Assembly: GCA_037953625.1 (NCBI GenBank)
Contig: CM075653.1
Location: 99,737,639 to 99,801,638 of the forward strand
Direction: 5' to 3'
DNA: 64,000 nt
Source of the DNA: Crotalaria pallida
Taxonomy: Eukaryota; Streptophyta; Magnoliopsida; Fabales; Fabaceae
The position numbers and the translations under genes were made by a program. The notes under the pieces are model-generated. The model was not told the DNA's origin. It ran no database searches and saw nothing but the letters and a program-made list of their open reading frames with translations. The stretch's first letter is position 1. Every line of letters starts with the position of its first letter. Shown piece by piece: positions 46,394-57,975 of this stretch.

Positions 46394-46495
46394 ATGAAAA
46401 CAAAGAAAGCACTGGGAGGCCTCTTTGGCTTGTTAGGATCCTTCGCAGCTTTCTTGGATTGCTTACTCCCTGTTCCAGCGCCCTTGCGCTTCAAC
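46394..46495 (-). pseudogene. Captured HMGB gene, exon 2 (start of HMG box)
   Basis: Between an acceptor (tgattag) and a donor (gtaac) the minus strand reads LKRKGAGTGSKQSKKAAKDP, then NKPKRPPSAFFVF. The split Met codon joins exactly to exon 3. The basic lead-in followed by PKRPPSAFF is diagnostic for plant HMGB proteins, which bend DNA in chromatin. Confidence 0.93.
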
Positions 46496-46585
46496 CTAAT
46501 CAACAAGCCCAAATATTAGGAGAAATTTCATAACTAAGATTTCACAATCTTGATCGCGAGATTATTAAAAAAAAAAGAAACTCAC

Positions 46586-46626
46586 CTGTTATCAGCGGGT
46601 TTGGAGTCGACTTTGGCCTTGGGCAT
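46586..46626 (-). pseudogene. Captured HMGB gene, exon 1 with start codon
   Basis: The minus strand opens MPKAKVDSKPADN and then meets the donor gtgag; the split Arg codon joins to exon 2. A leader intron (46635-46864, donor gtaagg, acceptor catag) and a 5' UTR exon from 46865 upward precede it. Thus J picked up the genomic 5' part of an HMGB gene with introns, not a processed copy. Without the last exons it would encode only a partial HMG box. Confidence 0.92.
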
Positions 46627-46864
46627 GACGGTGGCTATGAGAACAAGTTGTAAAATCATCGAGTGATATTTGATTTTTATGAGGAAACTGAATATCATAT
46701 GCTAGTATAAAAAGTTTTAAATCGCATGAATAATAATAAAAGAAATACAAGGACTTAGGGTTTGTGCAAATTGAAATCATAAACCAAGGACTTAGGGTTC
46801 ATGAAAATCAAAATCGAAATGTATAACAAGAAATGTGGAAAGTGAGAGATGAGCAAACCCTTAC

Positions 46865-47430
46865 CGGTGAGACCAAAATCGAACATGACGGAAGTAGGGA
46901 ACGATTGACAAAGGAGTTCCTTACTCCTTCTTCCCGAATCTCAGCCCGACACTAGAAGGAGGGCAAGAAGTTGAGTCCTTCTTCCTGATCTCGCGTGCAT
47001 CGTTCGAACCATCGCGAATAGAGCACCATCGCACAATCAGCATCATCCGTGGTGGCCACTCATCGCGAATAGAGCACCATCGCACAATCAGCATCGTTCG
47101 AACCATCGCGAATAGAGCACCCTCGGGTTTATTAGCGATGGCCACCGTTCTCGCCGTCCCCGGCGATGGTTGCCCTTTTCCTTCTCGCCACACCATCCGT
47201 GGTAGTCTTCGGTTCCTATTGCAGCTGCCGTCGCCGACCAGAACCGCCGTCCTCTTCCACTCCAACGCTCTCTCCACCTCTTGCTGACTCAAATCAGTGC
47301 CGCCACCGTTTTTGGGGTCATCTTCGCCAATCCTGTTCAGCGCCGCCGCCGCAACATAGCAGCACCAAGCTGCTGCAATAAGCTAGGTTTCCAAACCCCC
47401 CAAAAGAAAATGTTGCAATAATAGGAAAAG
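46865..47430 (-). other. J region upstream of the HMGB fragment, GC-rich, with short repeats
   Basis: It may include the HMGB 5' UTR exon and promoter-side sequence. Positions about 46990-47125 hold three copies of 'catcgcgaatagagcacc' (two followed by 'atcgcacaatcagcat'). Positions 47130-47370 are GC-rich and look like exon sequence, but no frame is convincingly coding. Confidence 0.45.
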
Positions 47431-47489
47431 AAGAAGAGTAGGGTTCGGGAGTGGGTGTACACAAATGCACATATTTATATTTATTTATT

Positions 47490-47715
47490 GATCTTGGTTC
47501 CGTGTTTTTATTATTCATCCCAGTTGAAGTAAAACAATGAGATAAATAAGGTTGGTTTGATTTTTAATTTTTAAAAAAATAAAAAATTATTTATGTTATA
47601 ACATTGATCCCGGTTCCGTGTTTTTTATAACCGGGATCAATAAATTCATGGTATTTTTTGACTATTTTTGTCTATTAATCCCAGTTCCAGAACGGAACCG
47701 GGATTAATATCTGGC
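47490..47715. repeat. Right subterminal repeats of J
   Basis: Copies of 'atcccggttccgtg', 'aaccgggatcaat' and 'cagttccagaacggaaccggg' in both orientations. They match the words at the left end. Confidence 0.8.
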
Positions 47716-47744
47716 TACTTTTTTGCAATTCTGTAGTAGCAAAA

Positions 47745-49272
47745 GAATATTTCTAAGGCTACGTTTGATGAACATTGGCTGCTGGCTATGCAAGAAGAAT
47801 TAAACCAGTTCGAAAGAAATCAGGTTTGGGAACTTGTTCCTAGGCCTGAGTCTCATCCGATTATTGGAACTAAGTGGATTTATAAAAATAAACTAGATGA
47901 GGCTGGTTTAATTGTTCGAAACAAAGCTAGGTTAGTTGCACAAGGTTACAACCAGGAAGAGGGGATAGATTATGAGGAAACATTTGCCCATGTTGCTAGG
48001 TTGGAAGCCATTAGACTGCTATTAGCTTTTGCATGCATTTTAGATTTTACATTATACCAAATGGACGTAAAGAGTATCTTTCTTAATGGTTTTATTAATG
48101 AAGAAGTATATGTGTGTCAACCTCCTGGCTTTGAAAATTATAAACACCCGGATTATGTTTTTAAATTAAAAAAGGCTTTGTACGAACTCAAACAAGCTCC
48201 TAGAGCATGGTATGACCGTCTTAGCAAATTTTTACTTGAAAATAATTTTGAAAGAGGGAAGGTTGATAACACTCTTTTTATTAAAAATAAAGGAAAGGAC
48301 ATTCTTTTAGTCCAGATTTATGTAGATGATATTATTTTCGGTGCTACTAATGAAACCCTTTGCAAGGATTTTTCAAGTATGATGCAGGAAGAGTTCGAAA
48401 TGTCTATGATGGGCGAGCTGAACTTCTTTCTAGGATTGCAAATCAAGCAAGCAAAGGATGGGATTTTCATTAGCCAAACTAAATACTGCAAGAAATTATT
48501 GAAAAGATTCGACATGGATAAGGCCAAGGCAGTAGCAACACCAATAAGCACATCTTGCTATCTAGATAAAGATGAAGGAGGTAAATCCGTGGAAATCACT
48601 AAATATCGAGGTATAATCAAATCCCTTCTCTATTTAACGGCAAGTAGGCCGAATATTATGTTTAGCGTATGTTTATGTGCACGTTTTCAAGCGAATCCAA
48701 AAGAAACGCACATGGTTGCTGCCAAGCGAATTATGAAATATCTGTCTGGCACAACTGATATGGGTTTATGGTACCCCAAAGGTTCCACTTGTAACCTTGT
48801 TGGGTATTCCGATTCTGACTTTGATGGGTGCAAAGTAGATAGGAAAAGCACGAGCGGCACTTGTCACCTCCTGGGTAATTCTTTAGTGTCTTGGGCTAGC
48901 AAGAAACAGTTGAGTGTAGCCCTATCCACAGCTGAGGCTGAGTATGTCGCTGCGAGTAGCTGTTATGCACAAATCTTATGGTTAAAACAGCAACTCCTAG
49001 ACTTTGGTGTAAGTCTATATCACATTCTCATCAAATGTGATAACACTAGTGCAATTAGTATTACCAAAAACCCTGTGCAACATTCTCGCACTAAGCATAT
49101 TAAGATTCGTCACCATTTTATACGTGATCATATTCAAAAGGGTGATTGTATTATTGAGTATGTTGATACTTCGCGGCAGTTAGCTGATATCTTTACGAAA
49201 CCGCTTCCAAAAGAAAATTTCTTTTTCATTCGTAGAGAAATTGGTTTAACTTCTGCCTCTCACCTATTTTGA
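47745..49272 (+). CDS. Element A Pol, reverse transcriptase and RNase H
   Basis: Open from the J border; ATG at 47788, and the frame also reads upstream to the border. [34 protein letters not shown] (Asp), [14 protein letters not shown] and YVDDIIF (active site, near 48320). RNase [11 protein letters not shown] (Asp), [19 protein letters not shown] (Glu), [10 protein letters not shown] (Asp), and the end [12 protein letters not shown]. No stop or frameshift, normal length for copia, ending in TGA at 49270. As part of a dead element it is unlikely to be expressed as a full Pol. Confidence 0.93.
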
Positions 49273-49596
49273 GTATGTGATTTTTATCTCTCTTGTTATT
49301 ATTGATGTGTTTACTTAGTGTTTCAGGGGGAGTTAGCACATGATTTTTGATGATTACAAAGGGGGAGAGATATTTTTATGATTATATTGAGATTATTTGA
49401 TGTTTATGCATCAATACAGGGAGAGATTGCATCTTCTCAGGGGGAGATACCATGAGATGATTTAGTTTATCGTTTGTAATTGTTCTAGGGAAGGTTAAGA
49501 TTTAAATTAAATACATATTTTGCTTGTATAACACTTGTGATGCAGATAGTCAACGTCAGATCAGAATAGTTGTTTGTCATCATCAAAAAGGGGGAA
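49273..49596 (+). other. Element A 3' internal region and polypurine tracts
   Basis: No gene. Four purine runs (caggggga, aaagggggag, cagggggag, and aaaaagggggaa at 49585-49596) occur, the last directly before the 3' LTR. It is much shorter than the equivalent region in B and C. Confidence 0.75.
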
Positions 49597-51335
49597 TGTT
49601 GGAAGTCAAGCTAGTGTTGGAAGACTTGCTTCAAACTCTCTTATGGATTTCAAGTTGGTATCAAGCCAAGGTTTTGATTATAACAACCAACTCAAGATTC
49701 AAGCTCTCAAGTATCTTCAAGATTCAAGATTGAAGACTCAAGCAAGATATAGCCTAGAAACCTTTTCCCTTAGGACATGTGTAAGGTAATGAAGTTCTTG
49801 TTATTTAAAGAGTTTAAAAGGCCAATGAGTTTTTCATTTAAAAAGGAGAAGAAAAATGTGTTTTCATGAAAAGTTGTTTTTATATCTTAGTTTGTGTGAA
49901 AATACCAGATGTTACAAAACTCTGAATATTTTTATGTATGCAAGAGAGAGTAATTGATTACTTGCTTGAGTTAATCGATTAACTTTGTTGCATCATACAA
50001 AAATCAGAGAGGTTGTAATCGATTAAGTGAACTTTGCTAATCCATTACTTTCTTATTAGAGTAATCGATTACCTGGCTCAAGTAATCGATTAGAATTGTT
50101 GCATCATATATTTTCCAGAGGCACAGTAATCGATTACATGCTGTGTAGTAATTGATTGCATATATTGCATCACATAATGAATAGAGACTCAGTAATCGAT
50201 TATTTGATGAGTAGTAATCAATTAAATGAATTGCATCATATATTGAACAGGGGTGATGTAATCGATTAACCACTATTGGACTAATAGATTACTTGTTTTT
50301 CAAATGTATTTAAGAATTTCTATTTTTGAAGGAATAATCGATTACCTTCAGAAAGTAATCGATTACTTCAGCTTTTATTGAAAAACGTGTCAGAATCATT
50401 TTGATTATTTCCTGATTTGTTTTTATATATAAGATTCTGATTTATTTTATAAAATTCGAAAATGATTTTAAATTTGAATTATTTCCTTTTTCGTTTTAAG
50501 AATCAAATCTTTATTTTATTTCGTAAATCGTATTGATTTAGTTTTGATTTTAAAACTTATTTCAAAATCTTATTTTATTTTGTTTTGATTTTGTTTTACT
50601 AATTTTGAATCTTTTTGAATTATAAAAGTATTTTCAAAATTCACTCCAACATGACAGACACAATCACTCTGATATTCATTCATTCTTTTCTGCATTTCAC
50701 GTTCTTCTTCTTCTCCAACTTTTCTCTGATCATATCGAAAAATCTTTTTGAAGAACTCTAAGAAACCTTGTTGGCCATTTAACTTATCAAGAAGAACTTC
50801 ATTATCATAGAAGAGCATATTGTTGTATCTATGTTTTGAGAACACACAAAGCTATTGTAATCACTATCACATTCTTGTATTTGAAACCTTAGTGGTTAGG
50901 GAGAGAATCCCTTAGTGGACGTGTGATACGTCGTAGGGCGAGGAACCCTGTTGTGTGATCTTGAGGCCCCTAGCGAACGGAGGTTCCTAGTAGTGTGCGA
51001 GGTGCTCTTGGGTGTAATAGGGTGCGGCTCTATTGCTGATTATAGAACTCTCAAGCGGGTCGCTTGGGGATTGGACTAGGCCTTTCGACGGGAAGGCTGA
51101 ACCAGTATAAAATTCCTGGTGCAAGCTTTTCTATCCCTATCTCTTTACTTTCCGCATATTTTATTTATTTTACGTTTCCGCGCTACTCAATTTTTTATAT
51201 CAATCGATTTTGCTCTCCTTCACAAACATCTAATCTCTCCAACGCGAAACAATTTTTTAATCGTAAGGGATTTCACAATAAATTAATAAAACTCGATTCA
51301 CCCTCCATCTCGAGATTTTGAGGCCAAACCCAATA
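49597..51335 (+). repeat. 3' LTR of element A
   Basis: It starts tgttggaagtcaagctagtg and matches the two-part 5' LTR. The terminal dinucleotide has decayed from CA to TA. Positions 49950-50370 hold the aatcgatt repeat array, several copies with one substitution (aattgatt, aatcaatt). Confidence 0.92.
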
Positions 51336-51340
51336 ATAAA

Positions 51341-52938
51341 AAGTGCTAGTTATGCTACCACTTCTTAAGGATATGATTCATGCACTATTGGACATAAAGG
51401 AAAAGATGTCAAAGGATGACATGACTCCACTCAAGTAGCTTAAAGGTGATGTGTAATACATTGAACAAGATGAGAGCCCCTTCAAAATGCTAAATGATGA
51501 ATCTTCAAATGGAAGGAACTCCAAAGATATAAATTCCTACTACTTGAGAAAGGGTCACCTACGATAAGTATCACTGGTCCTAATTTTTGCTTAAATATCT
51601 TGTGATACTTGTATTTGTGATATGTGTTATGCTTATCTAAATGCTGAAATTTTTTATGATTTATTTCTTCTGTACTATATTTGTGCATTCATTCTTTTTT
51701 AAGGAAAATCTATTATTTTCAGCATATCATATCTCTTGAGCTATATCTATGTGACTACATGTTTTTCATGTTCATTGTCTACCTCTTATGAGTATATCAT
51801 AGTATTTCATGCATCTGAATATGATGTCATTCATGTTCTATCCTCATGGAAAATGATGTTTGAAAAAAAATCATAATTGGTGATATATACATGTTACTAA
51901 TTCCTAAGGATCCAATTATGTTGGATACCAAGAGAAACGTGCTAATGGTATTATGTTAAGTATCAACCATGCAATGTTCTCTAGAATTGTATGTTCAACG
52001 TTGTCAATTGAAGAGAGGACTTGGAAATTTTCAAGCACTTGAAAGTGATTCTGTGAATGATCTCTTGGAATGGAAGAAGTGCAACATACTGAACAAGTAG
52101 AGCTTTCTTCAAAATACGTAATTATACTCTATCAAAGGAAGAAACTCCACAAATTGAATATGCTACATACATGGAAAGTGTCATCTCGATAAGTATCACT
52201 ATCTTATTTTTATCTTGTGATACTTGTACCCTTGATATATGCTACATGACATTTTTTGCTAAATTGCATTGAATATGTTATTATTTTCATGGCATATAAG
52301 ATTTTAAAGTTTTGATGATAGTAAGCATTCACATGTTTTGATGATGCATTTTCTATCTCCCTTTTATGTTATGCTTGTTTTGAAAAATCTTTTTAGAAAG
52401 GGGGAGAAAAATATTTTTGAATATTTGCATTTAAAACATGTTTTGCTTCTTCGTCCCATTTTGACATCATGCGGCTTTTTATTGTGTATTGGGAAGAAAT
52501 TATTTTGTATCACATACTTACTTTTGTTGATGTCAAATAGGGGGAGAAATATTGTCTATGTGTCTATGCCTATTTACTCCCTTGTTATTATTAATGTCTC
52601 TATCCAGTGTTTCAGGGGGAATATAGTACAAAGGGGGAGAAGAACCCTAATCATGCTAAAGTCTTCCCACTATTTTTTATGTTGACAAACGGGGGAGAAG
52701 AATTCTGAGATGATGGCTCAGATGGGGAGAAGATTATGATTTTCTTTGAATATTCTATATTAATCTTAACCTTTTATGCAGGGGGAGTTTATCATGTATT
52801 TTATTTTAATTATTCCCTGTTTATTTGATTAAATTTCCTAGATGGGTATAAGTATGATTTTATTGTTATACATATTTGTTTGGTTAACGCTTGTGATGCA
52901 GATTCTCATAATGAGTTTGTCATCATCAAAAGGGGGAG
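51341..52938 (+). other. Element B 3' internal region, right fragment
   Basis: No gene. Two modules end in 'gataagtatcac' (about 51563 and 52190), and the second starts with 'taaggatccaattatgttggatacca' near 51905. They are followed by a series of polypurine runs (agggggag) from 52398 to 52938. The layout is collinear with C 6300-7944. Confidence 0.7.
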
Positions 52939-54649
52939 TGTTGGAAGTCAAGCTTTCCCAAGGACGTAATAGAGTTTTGCTAGAAGTTTTCTAGAAAATG
53001 GTTTTGATGATAACAAACAAGTTCTTTCAAGCATCAAGTGCATACAAACTCATTCAAGTTGTGATTCATGTTTGTCAAGCTCAAGGCTCAAGTTCAAGAA
53101 AATAATGTATTTAAGTTAGAAGCTTTGCTCATAGGAAAAATTGTAAGGTAATGAAGTTTTTATTACAAGTGTTTATGGCAAAAAAGTTTTTCAAAGATAA
53201 GGAGAAGAAAAGAACTTTTTTATGAAATCGTTTTTAAGTTTAATTTTCAGCTAAAAATGTTTTTGAAAACCTATGGTTACATACTCTGCTTTAAAAAATC
53301 AATTTTATGAAAATAAGTAGAAATAATTGATTACCTCTCCTGGATAATCGATTACTGTGTTTCTAAGTTGTGACCTGGGAGTTTTAATTGAAAATAATTG
53401 ATTACTGTTTTTGATAATCGATTACCTGTCTCACAGGAAGTTGTTAATCGATTACCTTGTTTTAAATAATCGATTACTTTCTTAAAAATGAATTTCACTG
53501 TTTTTCACAGAATGTAGATAATCGATTACCTCTGTCAAGTAATCGATTACCTTTAAGTTTTATTGAAATCCGTGTCAGAATCAGTCTTAAAAGTTTCGAG
53601 ATTTGTTTTTACATAATTGATTCTAATTTATTTTCAAAATTCGAATTTGAATATATTTTTGAAATAATTCCTTTTTTTGTTTTAAGAATCAAATCTTGGA
53701 TTTATTTTTTAAATCTATTTGATATGTTTTTGATTTTAAAACATATTTTATTTTATTTCTTAAATTTTTTTATTTGATTCTGATTTTATTTTTCAAATTC
53801 AAATTTCAAATATTTTCAAATCTTTAGTTTTATTTCTTCAATCTTTAAGATTTGTTTTTGATTTTAAAACAGTTTTAATTGTTGTTTTAAAAAGGGATTT
53901 GAATTAATCCTATTTTCTGTTGAACCCTTTTGTTCTGAACGCTTTCTTCTTCTTCTTCTTCAAGTTTTCATGTTTTATCTTTTGAGAAGAAAAACTTTAT
54001 TTTGGCCTAAGTTCTTGTGAATTAACTTCATTATCAATAGAGCCTAATTGTTGTATCAGTGTTATATAAAACACATATTGTTAGAAGCCTTATTGTCGTA
54101 TCCGCATTATTTAGAATGCACTATAGTACTTGTACCAAACCTTTCATAACCATTGTTGTATAGGGTGAGGAACTCTTGTTGTGTATATGGGATAGTGGCT
54201 AGACGAACGGTGGGGCACCTAGTAGAAAGGGCTACCTTGGGTTCTAGGAAGTGGCTTCCTAGTGTTGTTCATTGAGGTCCCTAGAGAACGGAGGTTCCTA
54301 GTAGTGTGTGGGACGCTCTTGGTTGTAATTGGGTGCGGCTCAATTCAAAGGTTATAAAAAGCTCAAGAGGGTCGCTTGGAGACTAGACGTAGGCCTTTTG
54401 CTGGAAAGACTGAACCAGTATAAAAATACTGGTGCAATCTCTCTATCTATCCCTTATCTCCTTTATTTTCGTTATTTGTTGTTGCATGTACATTGCTGTT
54501 TTTTATTATCCTTCTTGCAACGTAATGATTATTTTCTCAATATATTAATTTAATCGTTTTAAATTAATTATTGCGCGACAACGCTTTTCATTCGTTTTAA
54601 TTTATTCGTATCCTCGCGTATTAGTTATTATTATTATTATTACTAGTAA

Positions 54650-55770
54650 TTCACGGGTTTAATTTTTTTTTTAAATGATTATAGATTTTGAAAATATGTC
54701 TTTTTAAATAATAAGTTAATATGAACTTTTTATAAAAATAATTTAAATGTATTTAGAAATGAATAGTCACAAACATTAACCTTTGAATCTAGTTTCAGCT
54801 ACCAACTTTTTCATTAATAAAAATTAACTAATAATGTATCAACTATGCGATTTCTAATTTTAATTAACAACATAATTTCTTATATTAAAAAAATCCAACT
54901 CATTTTGATTTTTGTTTTATTTAATCCATCATTCCAAATGCATTTTGTTAGTAATTCGTTTTGCAAGTCCAAATGCAGCTATTTTTTTACCATATATATC
55001 ATCATCATCATTATTATTATTATTACATCTGTCCCAAAATATAAGACATGTTTTCACACTTTTAATTAATTCGTGTTTATAATATTCGAACTTTCAAATT
55101 ACTTGCTTGTATTAGAACTTCATAATTGTAAATAAGTATATTGTCTAAAGTATAAAATAATGCATCATTATTTTTCACAATTTAAATTGCAACATATTGT
55201 ATAAATTTTTGGATTTTTTTAAATATGAATTCATGACTGAGTAAATATTTTATTGTATTAAACTAAATCATTATACCAAATTATAGCTCATCTTTAATAC
55301 TTATATATCCGTTTTTTCCGTTGTACCCAAAATTTATTATTCATAATGATGCTCTGTTTAAATATTTAATACCAATTTGCCTATATTATGACTTGTTTGT
55401 ATTAGAATTTATGAAATTACAACATTATATTCGGTTTTTTTTTTGGCTGGTTAATTATCATATGACGGGTCGTTTAGGCATTATATATTTTTTATGTCAA
55501 TATTTGATTCAAATTATTTCCTTTTGAAAAGATCATTAATAACCCGTGCAAATTGTAATAATATCGAAATGCAAATTATATGTTTGCGGACAATTTTTAT
55601 ATTTATGTGTAATCCAAATTGTACTAAAAAAAAATTTACTAAAAATAACTTAAGATAAATATTTATTCTCGTGCGATGCACGGACAAACAAATTTGGAGG
55701 GAAAAACAAGGATGAAGGAGGGAAAATGAAAATGACAAAAATGTCCTCAACTTCTCCTATTTTATAATAT
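54650..55770. mobile_element. Unclassified AT-rich insertion in the LTR of B
   Basis: The B LTR is collinear with C up to a TTA run near 54640 and again from about 55830. The intervening 1.1 kb has no counterpart. It starts near actagtaattcacggg, and contains aacccgtgcaaatt and cgtgcgatgcacgg close to the right side, as some plant DNA transposons or helitrons do. I find no clear TIR or TSD because both borders fall in TTA repeats. Confidence 0.4.
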
Positions 55771-55774
55771 GTTG

Positions 55775-55828
<54 letters not shown>
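55775..55828 (+). repeat. (ATT)n microsatellite
   Basis: An uninterrupted run of att of about 54 bp in the LTR of B. Confidence 0.95.
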
Positions 55829-55988
55829 GCTATAGCTTCCGCTCAATCGTGTTAATCGTTTTTAATTGTTTTTCGCTGCAAGTAATATTGATTTTATTTA
55901 AAAACGATTGATTTTCAATGTTATCAATGATTTTGTAAAAACCCAATTCAACCCCCCCTTTCTTGGGTGACGGTTGCCAATCCTAACA

Positions 55989-57017
55989 TATAAGTGTGTT
56001 TCTAAGTGTTTGATTGAGCAATGGTGTGGAGAAAGAGCGAATTGTGTTGTATGCTTCAGAATATGCCAACTTATATGATGAAAGATTGAATGGTGATGAT
56101 CAAACGATGTTGCAGGGCTTGGTGACAACTTGCAAGGCTAGAGAAGGTGAATCACCTTGTTGCAGAGGCAAGGCAGTCTGAAATGGTTAGCGAGGGCTTC
56201 TAGAGGCATGGGAGGTGGCAAACCAGGTGTAAAGGTGCCTTGGTTTCCCCTCCACCGCCATTGAAAAACATTGTTTTTGGGCTGACTAATGTCATATAAT
56301 AGATTGTTCAAGCCTGATAATCGATTACTAAATTGAAAAACTTAAAACATGATAATCGGTTATCCTTAGCTTCCTTGATAATCGATTATCAATGTAAAAA
56401 ATTTCAAAATTCAAAATATAATATTATATTCTCTTCCCTCCAAACTAATATTAAAATTACCAAATGGAAAATGACTATTTTATCCTTGAAAAGTTCAAAT
56501 CCATACTGACACATTAATTATATTTCTATTTACATTATAGGCACATATAAATTTTGGGATTAATTTAAGCGGGTATTACATTTGACTCTCATCACTATTT
56601 ATCTTATGTTTTTACACTTGATTTTAACGTAAAATCTTGGATTCATGTGGCATATAATGAAGGCCTTAAATAACACCAACAAAAAGAATAATAAAATTAA
56701 CATTACAAAACTAAAAATATCAACTTAATATTTGAACAAAATTTGGTATCTAAAATTCTAAATTTGACACAATTTGGTATATCTTATTCAAATATGAATT
56801 TGGCACAGCTTTAATTGACACAATTTTATTTGTAAGATTTTAAAATTGATAGTTTTAAAATTTGATCATTGTTCCGACTATGGTTCTACTAAATCATATC
56901 CATTTTCTTTAATTTGTTTTCAAGCATTTGGTTGAGAATGAGCAAAATTTAAAGGTATTTTTATGTTATAAATGAAAAAATCATTTAAAATGTGTCAATG
57001 GAACAAAATAATATCCA

Positions 57018-57060
<43 letters not shown>

Positions 57061-57205
57061 TCATTAGTTGGCAATATCCATATATACTAGTCAATAGAGT
57101 AGTTTTATGCAAAATTAAACATTAAAAATAGGAAAAAATGTGAAATACAAGAGTTGAACCATTAACCTTCATGTTTAAAAACCACATACACAAACACAAG
57201 TCCCA
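55989..57205. other. No gene recognised; remnant of aatcgatt-type LTR sequence
   Basis: AT-rich. Three 'ataatcgatta/ataatcggtta' words at 56310-56395 suggest an old copia LTR scrap. A TA run lies at 57021-57057. Confidence 0.5.
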
Positions 57206-57965
57206 AATGAATTTATTGATATATGGAGACAAGCTTTAGAAGGGTCTGGATTCCGGATAAGTCGAAGCAAAACAGAGTATATGGAGTGTAATTTTAGCAA
57301 GAGGCACGTGGGCCTTACTCAGGAGGTGAAGGTTGGAGAGCATGTCTTAGCACAAGTCCCGAAGTTTAAGTATCTTGGTTCTATCTTACAGCAGGATGCA
57401 GAAATAGAAGGGGATGTAAATCATAGGATTCAATCAGGGTGGATGAAATGAAGGAGTGCCTCGGGCGTGTTATGTGATAAGAAGGTACCACTTAAACTTA
57501 AAGGAAGGTTCTACCGCACTGCTGTAAGACCGGCGATGTTATATGGGACAGAGTGTTGGGCGGCAAAGGGCACACAAGAAAATAAACTTCATGTTGCAGA
57601 GATGAGGATGTTGCGGTGGATGAGTGGGCATACCAGACAAGATCGGATTAGAAATGAGTATATTCGAGAAAAAGTTGGGGTTGCTCCTATTGTTGAAAAA
57701 ATGGTTGAATCTCGTCTTAGGTGGTTTGGGCATGTGTGGAGGAGACTGGTGGAAGCCCCGGTTAGGAGGGTAGACCAAATGAAGGGTACTACAAGGGCTA
57801 GAGGAAGAGGAAGACCTAGAAAAACTATAGGCGAAACAATTGAGAAGGATATGACAATCAATGTCTTATCAAAAGACATGATTTATGATAGGCCTTTATG
57901 ACGTCGTTTGATCCATGTAGTCGACCCCACCTAGTGGGACAAAGGCTTAGTTGTAGTTGTTGTAA
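57206..57965 (+). pseudogene. 5'-truncated LINE (L1-type) reverse transcriptase end
   Basis: The frame reads WRQALEGSGFRISRSKTEYM, FKYLGSIL, then KLKGRFYRTAVRPAMLYGTE, MRMLRWMSGHTRQDRIRN and RLRWFGHVWRRL, the C-terminal part of plant L1-type RT proteins. Stops occur at 57449 (TGA), at 57899 (TGA) and once more downstream. Only the last third of the RT ORF is present, as expected from incomplete reverse transcription. It ends near a gttgtagttgttgtaa tail. Confidence 0.9.
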
Positions 57966-57975
57966 GCTTGAACAT

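Larger units (their letters stand above)
37176..47741. mobile_element. Element J: CACTA-type DNA transposon carrying host gene fragments
   Basis: The ends are cgctacaacaaaaatgc and, on the other strand, tgctactacagaattgc: imperfect inverted repeats of about 23 bp resembling CACTA TIRs. The flanks are aaa and aaa, the 3-bp duplication of the CACTA superfamily. Removing 37176-47741 plus one aaa makes the pol frame of A continuous. Subterminal 'aaccgggatc' repeats in both orientations lie within 270 bp of each end, as in CACTA elements. Without nested H it is about 3.4 kb. I see no transposase, so it is non-autonomous. It carries exons of eIF4A and HMGB on the minus strand. Confidence 0.85.
95..51335 (+). 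mobile_element. Element A: SIRE-type Ty1/copia retrotransposon, nested-in by D, E, F and J
   Basis: A has two matching LTRs (95-21702 interrupted, and 49597-51335), a primer site after the 5' LTR, gag, protease, integrase, RT and RNase H in copia order, and a purine tract before the 3' LTR. Flanks are gtaaa and ataaa. About 36 kb of its apparent length is later insertions: D in the 5' LTR, E and F in gag, and J between integrase and RT. Removing them leaves roughly 9-10 kb, a normal size for this lineage. Gag has three stops, and integrase has a stop plus two frameshifts, so A is no longer autonomous. RT-RNase H is still one open frame. Confidence 0.9.
52939..55988 (+). repeat. 3' LTR of element B
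   Basis: It starts tgttggaagtcaagctttcc after the purine tract agggggag and ends ccaatcctaaca. The opening resembles C, but the body differs, so it is a related subfamily. About eight aatcgatt palindromes lie at 53330-53555. Compared with C, an extra 1.1-kb AT-rich segment sits between about 54650 and 55770. Confidence 0.85.

Noticed and set aside
46231..46626. A resident HMGB host gene
   Set aside because: It lacks the rest of the HMG box and the C-terminal acidic exons, and it lies wholly inside J between its subterminal repeats.
37176..47741. Element J as an LTR retrotransposon
   Set aside because: The ends are inverted rather than direct repeats and the target duplication is 3 bp.
57539..57879. 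Minus-strand ORFs over the LINE
   Set aside because: They are complementary to a clear L1-type RT reading frame and have no motif of their own.
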